Shown here piece by piece: positions 1 through 11,231 of a stretch of DNA of 64,000 bases. The notes under the pieces were generated by a model. It saw only the letters and a program-made list of their open reading frames with translations. It was not told the DNA's origin and did no database searches. The stretch spans positions 1,674,001-1,738,000 of the forward strand of contig CP103023.1 of assembly GCA_024752435.1 (NCBI GenBank), given 5' to 3'. The position numbers and the translations under genes were made by a program. Every line of letters begins with the position of its first letter. The stretch's first letter is position 1. This DNA is from Allantophomopsis cytisporea (taxonomy: Eukaryota > Ascomycota > Leotiomycetes > Phacidiales > Phacidiaceae).

Positions 1-192
1 ATCGAGGAAATTGAGGGTGCTTATCCGTTTGATATCGGTTTCCCTACTGGATTCCTTGGTGGACCAAAGGGTATTTCCGATCCTAGCACCCTTTGGCTCA
101 TGAACACTGCTGGTACCTTTGACTATGTCCCGAACAGGCAGCCTATCAAGCCGACTGACAAGATTAACGCTGCTACGATGCCGAATCTTTAA
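1..192 (+). CDS. C-terminal end of an unrecognised protein (partial)
   Basis: The first base of the window is in frame with an open reading frame that ends at TAA 190-192, giving the last 63 residues of a protein that starts upstream of the window. The tail has several Gly, Pro and aromatic residues (a GGPKG segment and an LWLMNTAGTFDY stretch) and reads like real protein rather than chance translation. I do not recognise the family and see no catalytic motif, membrane segment or GPI signal in this piece. The strand and stop are clear; function cannot be assigned without the upstream part. Confidence 0.6.
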   Translation: MEEIEGAYPFDIGFPTGFLGGPKGISDPSTLWLMNTAGTFDYVPNRQPIKPTDKINAATMPNL

Positions 193-1131
193 AAAGTTTC
201 TAACATTGGTAGGGTTTTAATAAATTATATGTTTTCTCATCAGTAGAGTGTCAACAAATGAGGGATGTTGAAATGGTTTAAATCAAGTGCATGTGACTCA
301 GATGTGATATGATGCCAAGGAAAGATGGAATAATTAAGTCTTCAAGCTTTTCTTTTGCTCAAAATCGGCGCAAATAAGTGAGAAACTATGAACAATCGTT
401 GGAAGCTTCAAATATTGAGTTTCTTTGAGCTTGAGTCTGCCGCACTTGCGCTATTAGAGAAATCAATTCATAGGTGGCTGTATGTCCACAGCTGCGCCAC
501 AAGCGTTGCACGGGTGTCACATAATCACTTGCTTAAATTGACGGCCAAGTACTCGTACTCAAACACTCACAATTCGCAGTAGTCATCAACGGGAGGGAAC
601 CTTACCAATCCACAGACAAACAGATTGAAAATTCGCCCTCCATCCTGAAATTGGAAGATCTGAATCCAACAACTTCTGTCCCAAACAACTACCTTGCGGC
701 CCTCACATAACTACATAACACCACTACTCAATATAATTCGACCACAGATTGGATAGGGTGAGTTGTCACATGTCGAAGTTTATCGCTGCCCGTATTATCG
801 TTCTGGCGATCTGAGGTGGCTGTGTATGTCACTATATATCTGGGTGTGAGAATTATCCGCCGAAACCTGGGAATACAAGCTTCTACTGACACATCAAGCT
901 ATATGTTAAAGATGACCATTGAGTATTCAATATTTGTGTATTGTAATGAAACTTCAACTGAAATATGAGAGGTCATATTAGAGAGCTAAAAATGCTAGTG
1001 CTATGCTATTTCATGAACCGATAGGCGCCATGCAAATGATGGGTATATCCTAATGCCAAAGCTAAAACTCCATGCCGTGCAACTTATGCGGGGACTGATG
1101 TATGTCCCTATATGCAATTTTCAAGCAAATC
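193..1131. other. Intergenic region, 3' flanks of two converging genes
   Basis: About 940 bp between the stop of the partial left-hand gene and the stop of the MLH2-like gene on the other strand. Both genes end here, so it should hold two 3' UTRs. I see only short chance reading frames (for example 388-582, not protein-like) and no tRNA, repeat or inverted-repeat structure. Confidence 0.6.
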
Positions 1132-3717
1132 CTAGAATCTAGACACAAATTCTGAGCCCGTCAAAGCGAACTTGATTTCCGACTCCGAATCTCCAAATGC
1201 TCTTCTCTTCCAAGATCCGACAACACTTTCAAGCTTCTTCGTCAAATCCTCCAATTCCTCCGCAGGAATACTCAAGCCTCTTTGTTGTGATCCATTCTTT
1301 GTGTATCCATCAGTCTCGCCCAAAACCATCATCATCCTTGTTATCTCCGCTCCCTCAATCCCAACCTCTAGCTCCAAATTATGTATCATCTGCCTTTTCG
1401 GTACCGTCTCGAGAGGTAATAGCGAAGATTTTGCGCGCTTGTATTTCACGATAGAGCCTTGGCGCTCTTGTCTCTGGACCGACCGCTGCCGTCTCATGAG
1501 ATAGGCGCGTGGATCACCGTCGCGCAAACTCGTTTGCGTCACCTCCCTTTCATTTTCAGTAACTTCGGACTGGCCCGTTGGTTCGTCGATCTCATCAAGA
1601 GCGGCGCTTGCAGCATTGTATCGATTTTGATGCGGTGATGAACGTGGAGTGCTACTAGCTTGCTGTGCGATATTGAGGGCGGCCTTGTGTGCTGCGCGAT
1701 TCTCGAGGCGGCGGGCTCGAGTCGCCTCTTCTTTGCGGTGCTCGAAGGCGAGAGAGAATTGAAGGTCGGCGTCAAGGGTTGTCTGGTGTAGTGATCTTCG
1801 ATGATTGTTCTCAAGGGGGATTTGGTCTGGCGGACTTATTGGGATCGAGAATCTTGTGTTTGGTAGGTCTTGCTGTGTTGGTTCGGGAGTCTGTTCTATG
1901 TTGTTGTTATTTCTGGATGGTGGAGCGAAGGGTTTGTTGTGGCTTCGCTGTCGCTTTGGATGGGGTTCGAGTGTTCGTGGTGGCGACCATGGGCTATCTA
2001 GTGGGACATCACGAGCAGTGATGAAGTCCCGACTAGGATTACTGGGGTGAGCTCGAGATGTAACAGCGACTGTTGCTATGGCAGGCTCCGATGAATGATG
2101 CGGAGTAGCCAATAGCGGAGGTTCATCTCGGGGTATCAAGAGAGGCAAGTCTTGATCTACCGTTTGTCTTGGACCCGTTGACTGTGGAATCGTGGTAGAA
2201 TCGTCGCGTGATGGCGCATTCAACTTCGCAATAACCCAAGGATTCAGCGAGCTTCGACCATTTCGATCATCGCGTTCTTCGCTCATTGTCGCCTCGGGAG
2301 CAGACAAGTCACGTCTCGGTTGAGAAGTAGCAGTGAGTTCGAGTGCTTCATCATAATCCTGATCCATTGAAAAGCCCCAATGTCCCTTCTGGACCGGCAA
2401 AATTCTAGAGGCACCTTCCAAGGACTTCTCAAATTCACCTACACCGGACGGTTTATATATAGAGCTCTCTGTGGGGGGTTCATTCTCCATTTGTTTCGCT
2501 GCGGGTTGTTTGTCTTCGAGGAGGGTCATATCTGGCTTGCGGGCAAGTAGTACGTCAAATCCTCCAACTTCCTGCACAGGAATATTCTTGGAGCCAGGAG
2601 CGTCCAATTGCAGCTCTCCATAAACAGCGGTGAACAATTTCTCGATACATTCTAACAAATATACCTCGTTCTCAAACAAGATATCATCCTTTGCAGGCTC
2701 AACGTTCGGGTCATATATACCAGGTTTACAGACAATGCTAAGTCGTAGAAAGGGATTCTTGATTGGGGTAGCGAAATTGTTTGTCCTAGAGATAGCGCTG
2801 CGGATGTAACTCTTGTATAGGGCCACGATTTTCTTCATGGTACCCCGGCTACAACTCAATGGGCGGGAATCAATTGATAGAAATTGGCCCTTTGAGATCT
2901 TTGACAGATTGGCATCTGGCTTAGCCAAGAATGCTTCAATCTCGACATCATGACCCTCTGATTCTTCAAATTCCTCGCCCAAGGGGAACGTCATCGAGCT
3001 TTCAAGACATTCGGCGGCGATGTCTTTACCAATGACTTGTGTGACAGCTTCCTTAATAGTTCCAGTTGCCTTCGGCACGAAAGCCCAGTCACCGCGGCCT
3101 TTTCGCATGGCTTTAGTTTGCACATCAACTTGGACAATCTTTAGTGAAAACCTGACTGTAAGTCGCGCAAGTGCATAAGCTTGCAAGAGCTCCTTGATGC
3201 TCGACAATGTCTTGATTGCATCGGCCAAGGCTCTCTTTTTTCTCACAACGAGTTTCTCTAGGAAATTTGAAACACAGACAGTCGTTCCAACTGGATGAGA
3301 CGTTGGTTTTCGACTGGCTACACCTCCCTTGGGCCGTAGTGAGGCAGTAGTTGCAACTGTCTGACCCTCAGTCTTGGTCGTGACATTGACCTCTCCAAGC
3401 TCTACTGCGCTTGCCAACGCCTCTCCACGAAATCCAAGACTCGCCGATCCGATGATACGCAATTCATCAAGAGACTGAAGCTTGCTGGTGTAGCCATGCT
3501 TTCCAAGTACTTCGAGGTCTTCCACAGCGATCCCGTGGCCATTGTCACGAACCTCAATTTTTCGAATGGTACTGGAGTCAATCGTAACATCAATGCTATT
3601 TGCTTTGGCATCGAGTGCATTGTCGATTAGTTCTTTGACCAACGATACCGGACTTGTCAACACCTGGGCTGAACCAAGTATTCGGACAGCTGATTCTGGC
3701 AAAGCTGTGATTGCCAT
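1132..3717 (-). CDS. MLH2: MutL-family mismatch repair protein, MLH2 type (human PMS1-like)
   Basis: Single-exon gene of 861 codons. I chose the ATG at 3717 because the GHKL ATPase fold begins directly after it; the longer frame upstream is hydrophobic and unrelated. N-terminal MutL ATPase motifs are clear: Glu29 and Asn33 in the KELIDNALDA helix, DNG at 58-60 and GFRGEA at 95-100, followed by the S5-like transducer domain to roughly residue 345. The rest is long, polar and probably disordered. The start resembles human PMS1/yeast Mlh2 (ALPESAVRIL, ITS/LTSPVSLVKELI) more than MLH1, PMS2 or MLH3, and I see no DQHA-x2-E-x4-E endonuclease motif, as expected for MLH2. Known role of the family: accessory MutL-beta partner of Mlh1 in the nucleus. 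It is divergent from valyl-tRNA synthetase. Confidence 0.85.
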   Translation of the reverse strand: MAITALPESAVRILGSAQVLTSPVSLVKELIDNALDAKANSIDVTIDSSTIRKIEVRDNGHGIAVEDLEVLGKHGYTSKLQSLDELRIIGSASLGFRGEALASAVELGEVNVTTKTEGQTVATTASLRPKGGVASRKPTSHPVGTTVCVSNFLEKLVVRKKRALADAIKTLSSIKELLQAYALARLTVRFSLKIVQVDVQTKAMRKGRGDWAFVPKATGTIKEAVTQVIGKDIAAECLESSMTFPLGEEFEESEGHDVEIEAFLAKPDANLSKISKGQFLSIDSRPLSCSRGTMKKIVALYKSYIRSAISRTNNFATPIKNPFLRLSIVCKPGIYDPNVEPAKDDILFENEVYLLECIEKLFTAVYGELQLDAPGSKNIPVQEVGGFDVLLARKPDMTLLEDKQPAAKQMENEPPTESSIYKPSGVGEFEKSLEGASRILPVQKGHWGFSMDQDYDEALELTATSQPRRDLSAPEATMSEERDDRNGRSSLNPWVIAKLNAPSRDDSTTIPQSTGPRQTVDQDLPLLIPRDEPPLLATPHHSSEPAIATVAVTSRAHPSNPSRDFITARDVPLDSPWSPPRTLEPHPKRQRSHNKPFAPPSRNNNNIEQTPEPTQQDLPNTRFSIPISPPDQIPLENNHRRSLHQTTLDADLQFSLAFEHRKEEATRARRLENRAAHKAALNIAQQASSTPRSSPHQNRYNAASAALDEIDEPTGQSEVTENEREVTQTSLRDGDPRAYLMRRQRSVQRQERQGSIVKYKRAKSSLLPLETVPKRQMIHNLELEVGIEGAEITRMMMVLGETDGYTKNGSQQRGLSIPAEELEDLTKKLESVVGSWKRRAFGDSESEIKFALTGSEFVSRF

Positions 3718-4135
3718 ATTGTGGAAAGAAGGAAAAGAAGATAATTGAAGACCGAAAGAAGAACAAAAGAGTAGACACAATACCTTCCAACCTCCCACTA
3801 ATATATACACATTTATTTTTGAAAAACAAAGAAAATTGTAGTTGATGATTATGTATGGTTTGAGATATAACACGATGTCATTGATATTCGAAGCTATGTG
3901 TGTTGTTGATGCCTGAAGCAACAGGCATTAATGCACAGTTTGAGTCATAGCCTTATCCATTCCGCTGCGAGTGAATACAATCACCTCAAATCTCAAAAAT
4001 CTCAGCCCTGTTCTACAATCTTTTATACTCTCGAAATCCTCCACAGACGCCGACACGACGTCGAGAATTTTGAATAAAGCGCTCTGGCTGCGCCCGACGC
4101 TAACTAGAACAAGTATCAGAAAGCCAATTGCCAGA
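3718..4135. promoter_or_regulatory. Shared promoter/leader between MLH2 and valyl-tRNA synthetase
   Basis: Only 418 bp separate the two divergent ATGs, so the two promoters must overlap or be shared. Bases 3944-4135 are also open in the ValRS frame and could encode a mitochondrial presequence without an ATG (see findings). No TATA box stands out. Confidence 0.55.
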
Positions 4136-7100
4136 ATGGCTACCAATGCAGCGTCGCACAACCCTCGTGAGTAACCCCACCTCGAGACAGATCAAAAATT
4201 GTATTAACAAATGCTTTAAAAGTTGGTGAGCCAACAGGTCCAGTAAGTGGCCCGCCGCCACCAGTTTCCGCAGACACCAAAGCCGCCGTCACTGGGGCCG
4301 CAGAATCAGAGGCAACTGGGTCGCATGCTTCGGGAAAGGATGCGGGCAGCAAGATTGGAACGGCTCCTGCTGTAGAGCTTACAGAAGCTGAGGCGAAGAT
4401 GAAGGCCGAGCGAGATCGTATGGAACCCCATCAAGAACACTGAAAACTTATATCTTTGTTTACTTAATATAATACATATATTGACTCTTTCTTGCACAGA
4501 GCGAAAGGCTGAAAAACAGCGTGCATATGAAGAAAAGCAGGCCAAGAAGGCTGCTGCTGCCGCCGCAAAGGCCGCCGCGCCCCAATCAAGTCGAAACAAG
4601 GAGAAGAAGGCCAAAGCTGCGAACAAGGCTGAAGAGGAGGTGCTTCCTCCATATGTTGAAGAGACACCAGCTGGCGAGAAGAAGATTCTGAAGTCATTCG
4701 ATGATCCTCAGTACAAAGCTTACAACCCTGTCGCTGTCGAGTCTGCATGGTACGATTGGTGGGAGAAGGAGGGATTTTTTCTCCCAGAGTTCACAGAAGA
4801 TGGCAAGGTAAAGCCAGAAGGTGCTTTCACAATTGTCGAACCACCACCAAACGTTACGGGAAACTTGCACATGGGTCACGCTCTTCCGAACTCTCTTCAG
4901 GATATCCTGATCAGATGGAACAGAATGCATGGCAAGACAACTCTCTGGTTGCCAGGATGTGACCATGCTGGAATTTCCACTCAAAGTGTTGTAGAGAACA
5001 TGCTCTGGAAAAAGGAGGGAAAGACCAGACACGATCTCGGCAGAGAGAAATTTGTCGATACAATCTGGGACTGGAAAGATGAGTACCACAAGAAGATCAA
5101 TAGCGTCTTAAAGAAGATGGGCGGGTCCTTCGACTGGACCCGAGAGGCTTTCACTATGGACCCTAATCTGACCGCTGCCGTCACCGAGACCTTTGTACAG
5201 CTGCACGAAGAGGGTATCATCTACCGTGCCAACCGTTTGGTCAACTGGTGCACAAAGCTGAACACCGCTATTTCTAACCTTGAGGTTGACAACAAGGAGC
5301 TTACTGGACGTACTTTGATCGATGTTCCAGGTTATGACAAGAAGGTCGAGTTCGGTATCATTGTCCACTTCCAGTACCAAATTGAGGGTTCTGAAGAAAA
5401 GATTGAAGTCGCAACTACCCGACCTGAAACTATGCTTGGTGATACCGGTATTGCCGTTCACCCAGAAGATGAGAGATACAAGCATCTTGTTGGGAAGAAC
5501 GCCGTTCATCCTTTCATCCCTGGTCGTCTTATGCCAATTGTTGCAGATGACTACGTTGACAAGGAATTCGGAACTGGTGCTGTCAAGATCACACCAGCAC
5601 ATGACCCTAACGATTTTGCTCTTGGTACACGCCATAAGTTGAAGTTTATTAATATCCTCAATGACAACGGTACCATGAACGCTAACACTGGCCCATACGA
5701 GGGCCAGAAGCGATTCGATGTACGATACACTATTCAGGAAGATCTGAAGAAGGCTGGTCTCTACGTTGACAAGAAGGACAACCCAATGAAGGTTCCTCTT
5801 TGCGAAAAATCAAAGGATGTCATTGAGCCTCTCATGAAGCCACAGTGGTGGATGAGAATGCGTGAGCTTGCTGACGAGGCCATCAAGGTCGTCGAGAGCG
5901 GAGAGATCAAGATCCGTCCAGAAGCACAAGAAAGAAGTTACATGAGATGGATGACTGACATCCAAGATTGGTGTCTTTCCCGACAGCTCTGGTGGGGACA
6001 CCAGGCACCAGTATACTTTGCGCAGATTGAGGGAGAGCAGGGCGATGAGGCTGATGGAAAACTCTGGTTCTCTGGTCGAACTCTGGAAGAAGCGGAGGGC
6101 AAAGCCAACAAGGCTCTCGCCGGTAAGAAGTTTACCCTCAAGCGTGATGAGGATGTCTTGGACACTTGGTTCTCATCCGGTCTCTGGCCATTCTCCACCC
6201 TTGGTTGGCCAAACAAAACCCCGGACTTTGAAAGACTCTACCCAACTTCTGTTCTCGAGACTGGATGGGACATCCTTTTCTTCTGGGTTGCCCGTATGAT
6301 TATGCTTGGTGTTAAGATGACTGGCAAGGTTCCATTCACAGAGGTCTACTGTCACTCTCTTGTTCGAGATTCCGATGGACGTAAAATGTCCAAGTCTCTT
6401 GGTAACGTCATTGATCCTCAAGACGTGATCCAGGGTATTGCTCTGGAGGACTTGCACAAGAAGCTTCTCGTTGGTAATTTGGCGGCCAATGAGGTTGAGA
6501 AGGCCAAGAAGTACCAGAAGGCAGCATTCCCGGATGGTATTCCACAGTGCGGTACTGATGCTCTGCGTTTCTCTCTGGCCGCTTACACAACTGGTGGAGG
6601 CGACATTGCTTTCGATATCAAGGTCATTTACGGCTACCGAAAGTTCTGTAATAAGATCTACCAAGCTACGAAGTATGTTCTCGGTAGCATTGAGAAGGAC
6701 TTTGTCCCACAAAAGAGCGGCAAGGTTACTGGTCGTGAATCCTTAGCAGAGCGCTGGATCTTGCACAAATATGCCATTGCTGCCAGAGATATCAACAAGG
6801 CATTGGCAGATCGTGAGTTTGCTCACGCTACTACCATTGTATACCAGTTCTGGTACAACCACCTCTGTGATGTCTACATTGAGAACTCCAAGGCCATCAT
6901 CCGCGAAGGAACAGAGGAGGAGAAGCGATCTGCTATCGATACGTTGTACACAACCCTTGAGGGTGCACTTACCATGATCCATCCTTTCATGCCATTTTTG
7001 ACCGAGGAGCTTTGGCAAAGATTGCCACGTCGTCCAGAAGACAAGACGCGCACCATCACCAAGGCCAAGTACCCAGTTTATGACGCTGAGATGGATAGTC

Positions 7101-7652
7101 CAGAGTCCGAACAGGCTTATGAGCTTGTCTTGGGTGTCACGAAGGGTATTCGATCCCTTATGGCAGAGTATGCCCTTAAGGATGAAGCTCAGGGTAAGCC
7201 ATCTGCCGAAGTCTATGTTAAAGTTGAAACTAATGTTTTGTCTAGTTTTCGTCCAGGCTTTCGATGAGACCTCTCACTCCACGGCTATCGCTCAAACACA
7301 GTCCATCAAATCATTGTCCGGAAAGGGTGTAACTTCAATCAAGGTTCTCTCCGCTACGGAATCTCGTCCAGCTGGTTGCGTAGTATTCGCCGTTTCTTCT
7401 TCAGCATCCGTCTACTTGCACGTCAAGGGTCGTGTTGACATTGATGGCGAGATCTCCAAGGCCAACAAGAAGCTCGAGAAGACCAGACAAGGAATGACCA
7501 AGCAAAAGAAGATCTTGGAAGATCCAAACTACAAGAACAAGGTTTCCAAGGAGTTGCAGGAAGTCGAGATCAGGAAGCTGAAAGACTTGGAGGCTGAGGA
7601 GAGAGGATTTGAGGAGACCATCAAGCAATTTGAGAACCTTAAGGTTGAATAG
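4136..7652 (+). CDS. VAS1: Valyl-tRNA synthetase, probably dual cytosolic/mitochondrial
   Basis: Four exons: 4136-4166, 4223-4417, 4500-7193 and 7246-7652, with introns of 56, 82 and 52 bp. All GT-AG junctions keep frame and give 1108 residues, close to the size of yeast Vas1. The protein attaches valine to tRNA-Val. The class I signatures are present: HMGH near residue 199 and KMSKS near 704-708, with the CP1 editing domain between them (TTRPETMLGDT) and a C-terminal coiled coil (KANKKLEKTRQG onwards) after the anticodon-binding domain. The N-terminus has a Lys/Ala-rich appendage typical of fungal and animal ValRS. The ATG at 4136 has A at -3 and G at +4, a strong context. The frame stays open upstream to a TGA at 3941-3943 with no ATG. 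Assignment is very secure; whether the extension is used is inferred. Confidence 0.95.
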
Positions 7653-8036
7653 AAAATGTATATTTTTTCATAGATGTAGAAAACAAATCACATCAATATT
7701 CTGTCACATATAATCCTTCTGAGAGGGACTGATATATTTACAGACAAAGCATGCCTCCAGCTCTTGCACTCGTCTTCGTGAGTCCTTCTCATTCATGTAG
7801 AGCATGTAATGCGATGTCAAAAAGTGGGTACGATGGTGCGATGTACCCCACCACTCCACCACGATAGCATTCTCAATGGCGGCAGATAGCGTGATAGATC
7901 GTCCGAACGCCCTGCAAGTGACATCGCGACTACATACATATTTCTTTAGGATTCCCGCATAGAATATTGATCTGTATAAGAAACGAATTTACTCTGCAAA
8001 TCCATAATTGTCCAAAGTAGAGAAGCTACCGTGAAA
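7653..8036. other. Intergenic region between ValRS and PLP enzyme
   Basis: 384 bp holding the ValRS 3' UTR and the promoter of the next gene. No additional coding or RNA gene is visible. Confidence 0.6.
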
Positions 8037-9394
8037 ATGTCTACTACTCAACCTGGCCTCAATGGCAAGCAAAACATCAATGATCATACGCCATCTAGCG
8101 ACCTGTCAAAGCTCTCTCTGTCATCACAGACTGTACATGCCGATGACCGTCTGAACGACACTCAAGATATAGCGCCAGCACTCCATGTATCGACGACTTT
8201 CAGATACAGTAACAATCCAGACGACTTAAATCCAGCTACATTGGCAAATATAGGCGTAAGCATCATTCAGTCCTCACTGACCTTGAGTCTTTATATACTG
8301 ATGATTTCTTTCAGCCAGACAACCCATACGATGGTCATATCTACTCCCGCGTAACAGCACCAAACACAACTCGATTCGAAGCTCTCCTCTCCACGGTGCT
8401 CAAGGGTCCAGCCCTTAGCTACTCCTCCGGTCTCAGCGCTCTTCATGCTGCTCTTGTTTTCCTCAACCCTAAGAATATCGCCATTGGAGAAGGCTATCAT
8501 GGTTGCCACGGCGTCATCGGTATCCACAGCAAGTTGACTGGGCTTCGCAAGCTCCCTCTAGATTGCGCAATTGAGGAGCTTGGGAAAGGAGATATCATTC
8601 ATGTCGAGACACCATTGAACCCCACTGGCGAAGCTCGAAATCTCCAGTACTATGCGGATAGAGCTCATAGCGTCGGCGCATATATGATCGTCGATGCAAC
8701 ACTTGGTCCACCACCTCTTTTAAATCCGTTTGATTTTGGTGCTGATATCGTCATGCACTCTGGTACCAAGTATTTCGGTGGTCATTCGGATATGCTATGC
8801 GGTGTGTTGGCTGTACATCCGGATAGAGCTAAGGAGGGATGGTTCGAGGGTTTATCGAATGAGAGGGTGTACTTGGGCAGTGTTATGGGAAATATGGAGG
8901 GATGGTTGGGTATTAGAAGTGTCCGCACTTTGGGGGTTCGTGTTGAGAGACAGTCTTATAATGTTGGAAAGCTTGTTGCTTGGTTGGATGCTGCCTTGCA
9001 CCCGGAAATCGAGTCTAGCGTTGGGGACACTGCGACTTTGAGCTCTGGTGATGCTGCTATTGTTAGAAAGGTTGTAAAAGAAGTTAAGCATGCTAGCTTG
9101 CAGAAGGAAGCTTTGGAAGATGGTTGGTTGAAAGAGCAGATGCCCAAGGGATTTGGACCTGTCTTCACAATCATCATGCAAGAGGAGAATCTGGCAAGGA
9201 AGTTGCCTAGCAAGCTGGCTTTGTTCCATCATGCCACGAGCTTGGGTGGTGTGGAAAGTCTAATTGAGTGGAGAACTATGTCTGATGACACTGTTGATAC
9301 GAAACTCTTGAGAGTAAGTGTTGGTATTGAGGGATGGGAAGATCTTAGAGACGATTTGTTGCAAGCCTTCACAGCACTTGCAGATGAGATTTAG
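8037..9394 (+). CDS. PLP-dependent Cys/Met metabolism (trans-sulfuration-type) enzyme
   Basis: Two exons, 8037-8255 and 8315-9394, with a 59-bp intron in phase 0, give 432 residues. The sequence has the Cys/Met-metabolism PLP fold: ALHVSTTFRYS near the start, YSRVTAPNTTRFEALL, SYSSGLSALHAAL, and the cofactor lysine at about residue 225 in HSGTKYFGGHSD. Known relatives are cystathionine gamma-synthase, the beta/gamma-lyases and a set of uncharacterised fungal trans-sulfuration enzymes; this one looks closest to the uncharacterised set, so substrate is not assigned. No targeting peptide is evident and it is probably cytosolic. The start at 8037 is the first ATG of the open frame; a second-best start would remove the low-complexity N-terminus only. 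Confidence 0.85.
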
Positions 9395-9874
9395 GCATAA
9401 ACATTTATCCGTTCTGACAGCAAGAATGAGGTCTTATTCATTGATGGTTTGCTTCAATGAATATTTCGTTTCCTGAAGTCACAGATATTAGCCCTAGTCA
9501 GTCTCGCTCCTTCTCCACATGGTCCCTCGTTATTTCTCAGTTACAGTAGCAAGTTTATGGTCAACGCACAATCTACCATCTTTCGAACGTTGCATCGTAA
9601 CGTCTGGGGTATTCTTATTGCATTTCACCCTCTGTAGCCACATCAACTTTCGACACGCCAAAATTCCCTATTTCATGCATGATACTCGGAGCTTGATATA
9701 TTCAAAGCACTGTCATCTGTCCGAGCCTTAGGCAGTTCTACTGGTAAGAGCTACTAACTCACATTCTACTGTTCTATTTTTCAAGTCGTTTCCGGATTGT
9801 TTTGCCCATATACTGCTTTAAAATATCATCATATGCTAATGAATTAGTTTAAAAAACACACACGCCCAACCGAG
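9395..9874. other. Intergenic region
   Basis: 480 bp of AT-rich DNA between two genes on the same strand. It should contain the 3' UTR of the PLP enzyme and the promoter of the next gene. A 70-codon frame at 9519-9731 is not protein-like. Nothing else seen. Confidence 0.55.
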
Positions 9875-11231
9875 ATGCTTGAAGAAGCACTTAGTCTACA
9901 GCTCAAGGCTAAATGGCCTCCGGTGGTTGTTTCGGTCCAAAACCTTGGCTATCTAGCTGATAGTAGGTCGACTTGGCTGTGCTTCCACTTAGAAGATATG
10001 AAACATCTCTTTTGACCTCGATGTTATATGTCTCATTGGGGTATTTGACTTACAAAAAGCAGAAGATGGCATAACATATCCCAGAGATATTGGCAGGTCT
10101 TCGAAATGGGGCCGCAGCGTCATATTCGTCTTCGGGGATACTTTCTCCTATGACCGAAGTGGCGAGGGTCTAGGCCTTACGAGCTCGACAGCTGCAATTA
10201 TCACACATATCGAAAAACCGATTGTCTCTTTCAAGATGGATATGGAGTTCTCTGATGATGGAGTGGTGACGTGCTTTATTCCAATGCTTGATGAAGAACT
10301 CTTGTGGACAGACAAAAGAGTTGCGCTGTGGTGCTTTGGTGGGATCATTGAGGAGAAACAATCACTCGATTCTCTTTCCGTAGTCGTAGGCTGGATATTT
10401 TTCCAGTACGGCGTTGATGTAAGTTCACAATGGTTAACATTTCATGAATAGTCTTCGCTGCTAGATAGCTGATTTACCTCAGCATGAGCTGAACGGCAAC
10501 ATCGTCTACGAGTACACCGGTCTAGCCAAACTCCACTGTCAAACGAATGATTTGGGCCAAGTGGACATGAAAGACATACAAGTAACAAGAGTCGAAAAAC
10601 CTTACTTCACTGTTAGTCTGCACATTTTGTTCAGAACTGATTCAGGAATACCATGCTGACATTTCAAAAGAAAGATGAACCTAAGTTCGGAACATTCAGC
10701 ACACTTGAAATAGATGGAATCGCCTATCTATATGGTCACGCTACAAACCCTGATGACAAACGAGTGATGCTAGCCAAAGTGGAGCTCAAATTCTTACAGG
10801 AGCGGAAGAAATACCTCTACTGGGACGGCAAAATATACCAGCCAAGAATAAAGCGTGTACAGCCAGTTATGGTCGGAATGCAGCATGGAGCAATCTATGT
10901 GTCTAAGCTCTTCGGGGACGACAGCAGCCGCAAATTCGTTTTTGTCGGTTGCAATAATTATACTGATAACAAGGTCATTATGGGAACGAGTGCTAGACCC
11001 GAAGGGCCCTTTGAGATGGTTGAGCTCATGAAAACATACAACCTTACTGACCAGCCACGTGGCGAATACAACTATTGCGTCTACCCCCACCCATGGGCAT
11101 ATGAGGAGACAGATGGAGAACTCATGGTAACATGGTGCGAAGGTGGTATGAATGGACAAGTTGTTGCTGTCAAGGTCAAGCTTCAGCAAGAATATAAATC
11201 GGCATCATTCAGCCGCCAGGACCCTGAGTAA
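9875..11231 (+). CDS. DUF4185-like five-bladed beta-propeller protein
   Basis: I reconstruct four exons: 9875-9962, 10060-10418, 10483-10611 and 10671-11231 (introns 97, 64 and 59 bp). All phases match and give 378 residues. Splicing the first intron (GTAGGT donor) creates a smooth reading LADTEDGITYPRDIGRS running into VFGDTFSYD at about residues 53-61. A GDT motif of this kind, followed by repeated blades such as AYLYGHATNPDD and YVSKLFGDDSSRKFVFVGCNNYTD, is the pattern of DUF4185/GH43-like propellers that bind or cleave sugars. No signal peptide is present, so the enzyme, if one, would be intracellular. Catalytic activity is not established for this family and I do not claim a substrate. 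The exon-1 boundary is the least certain part. Confidence 0.65.
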
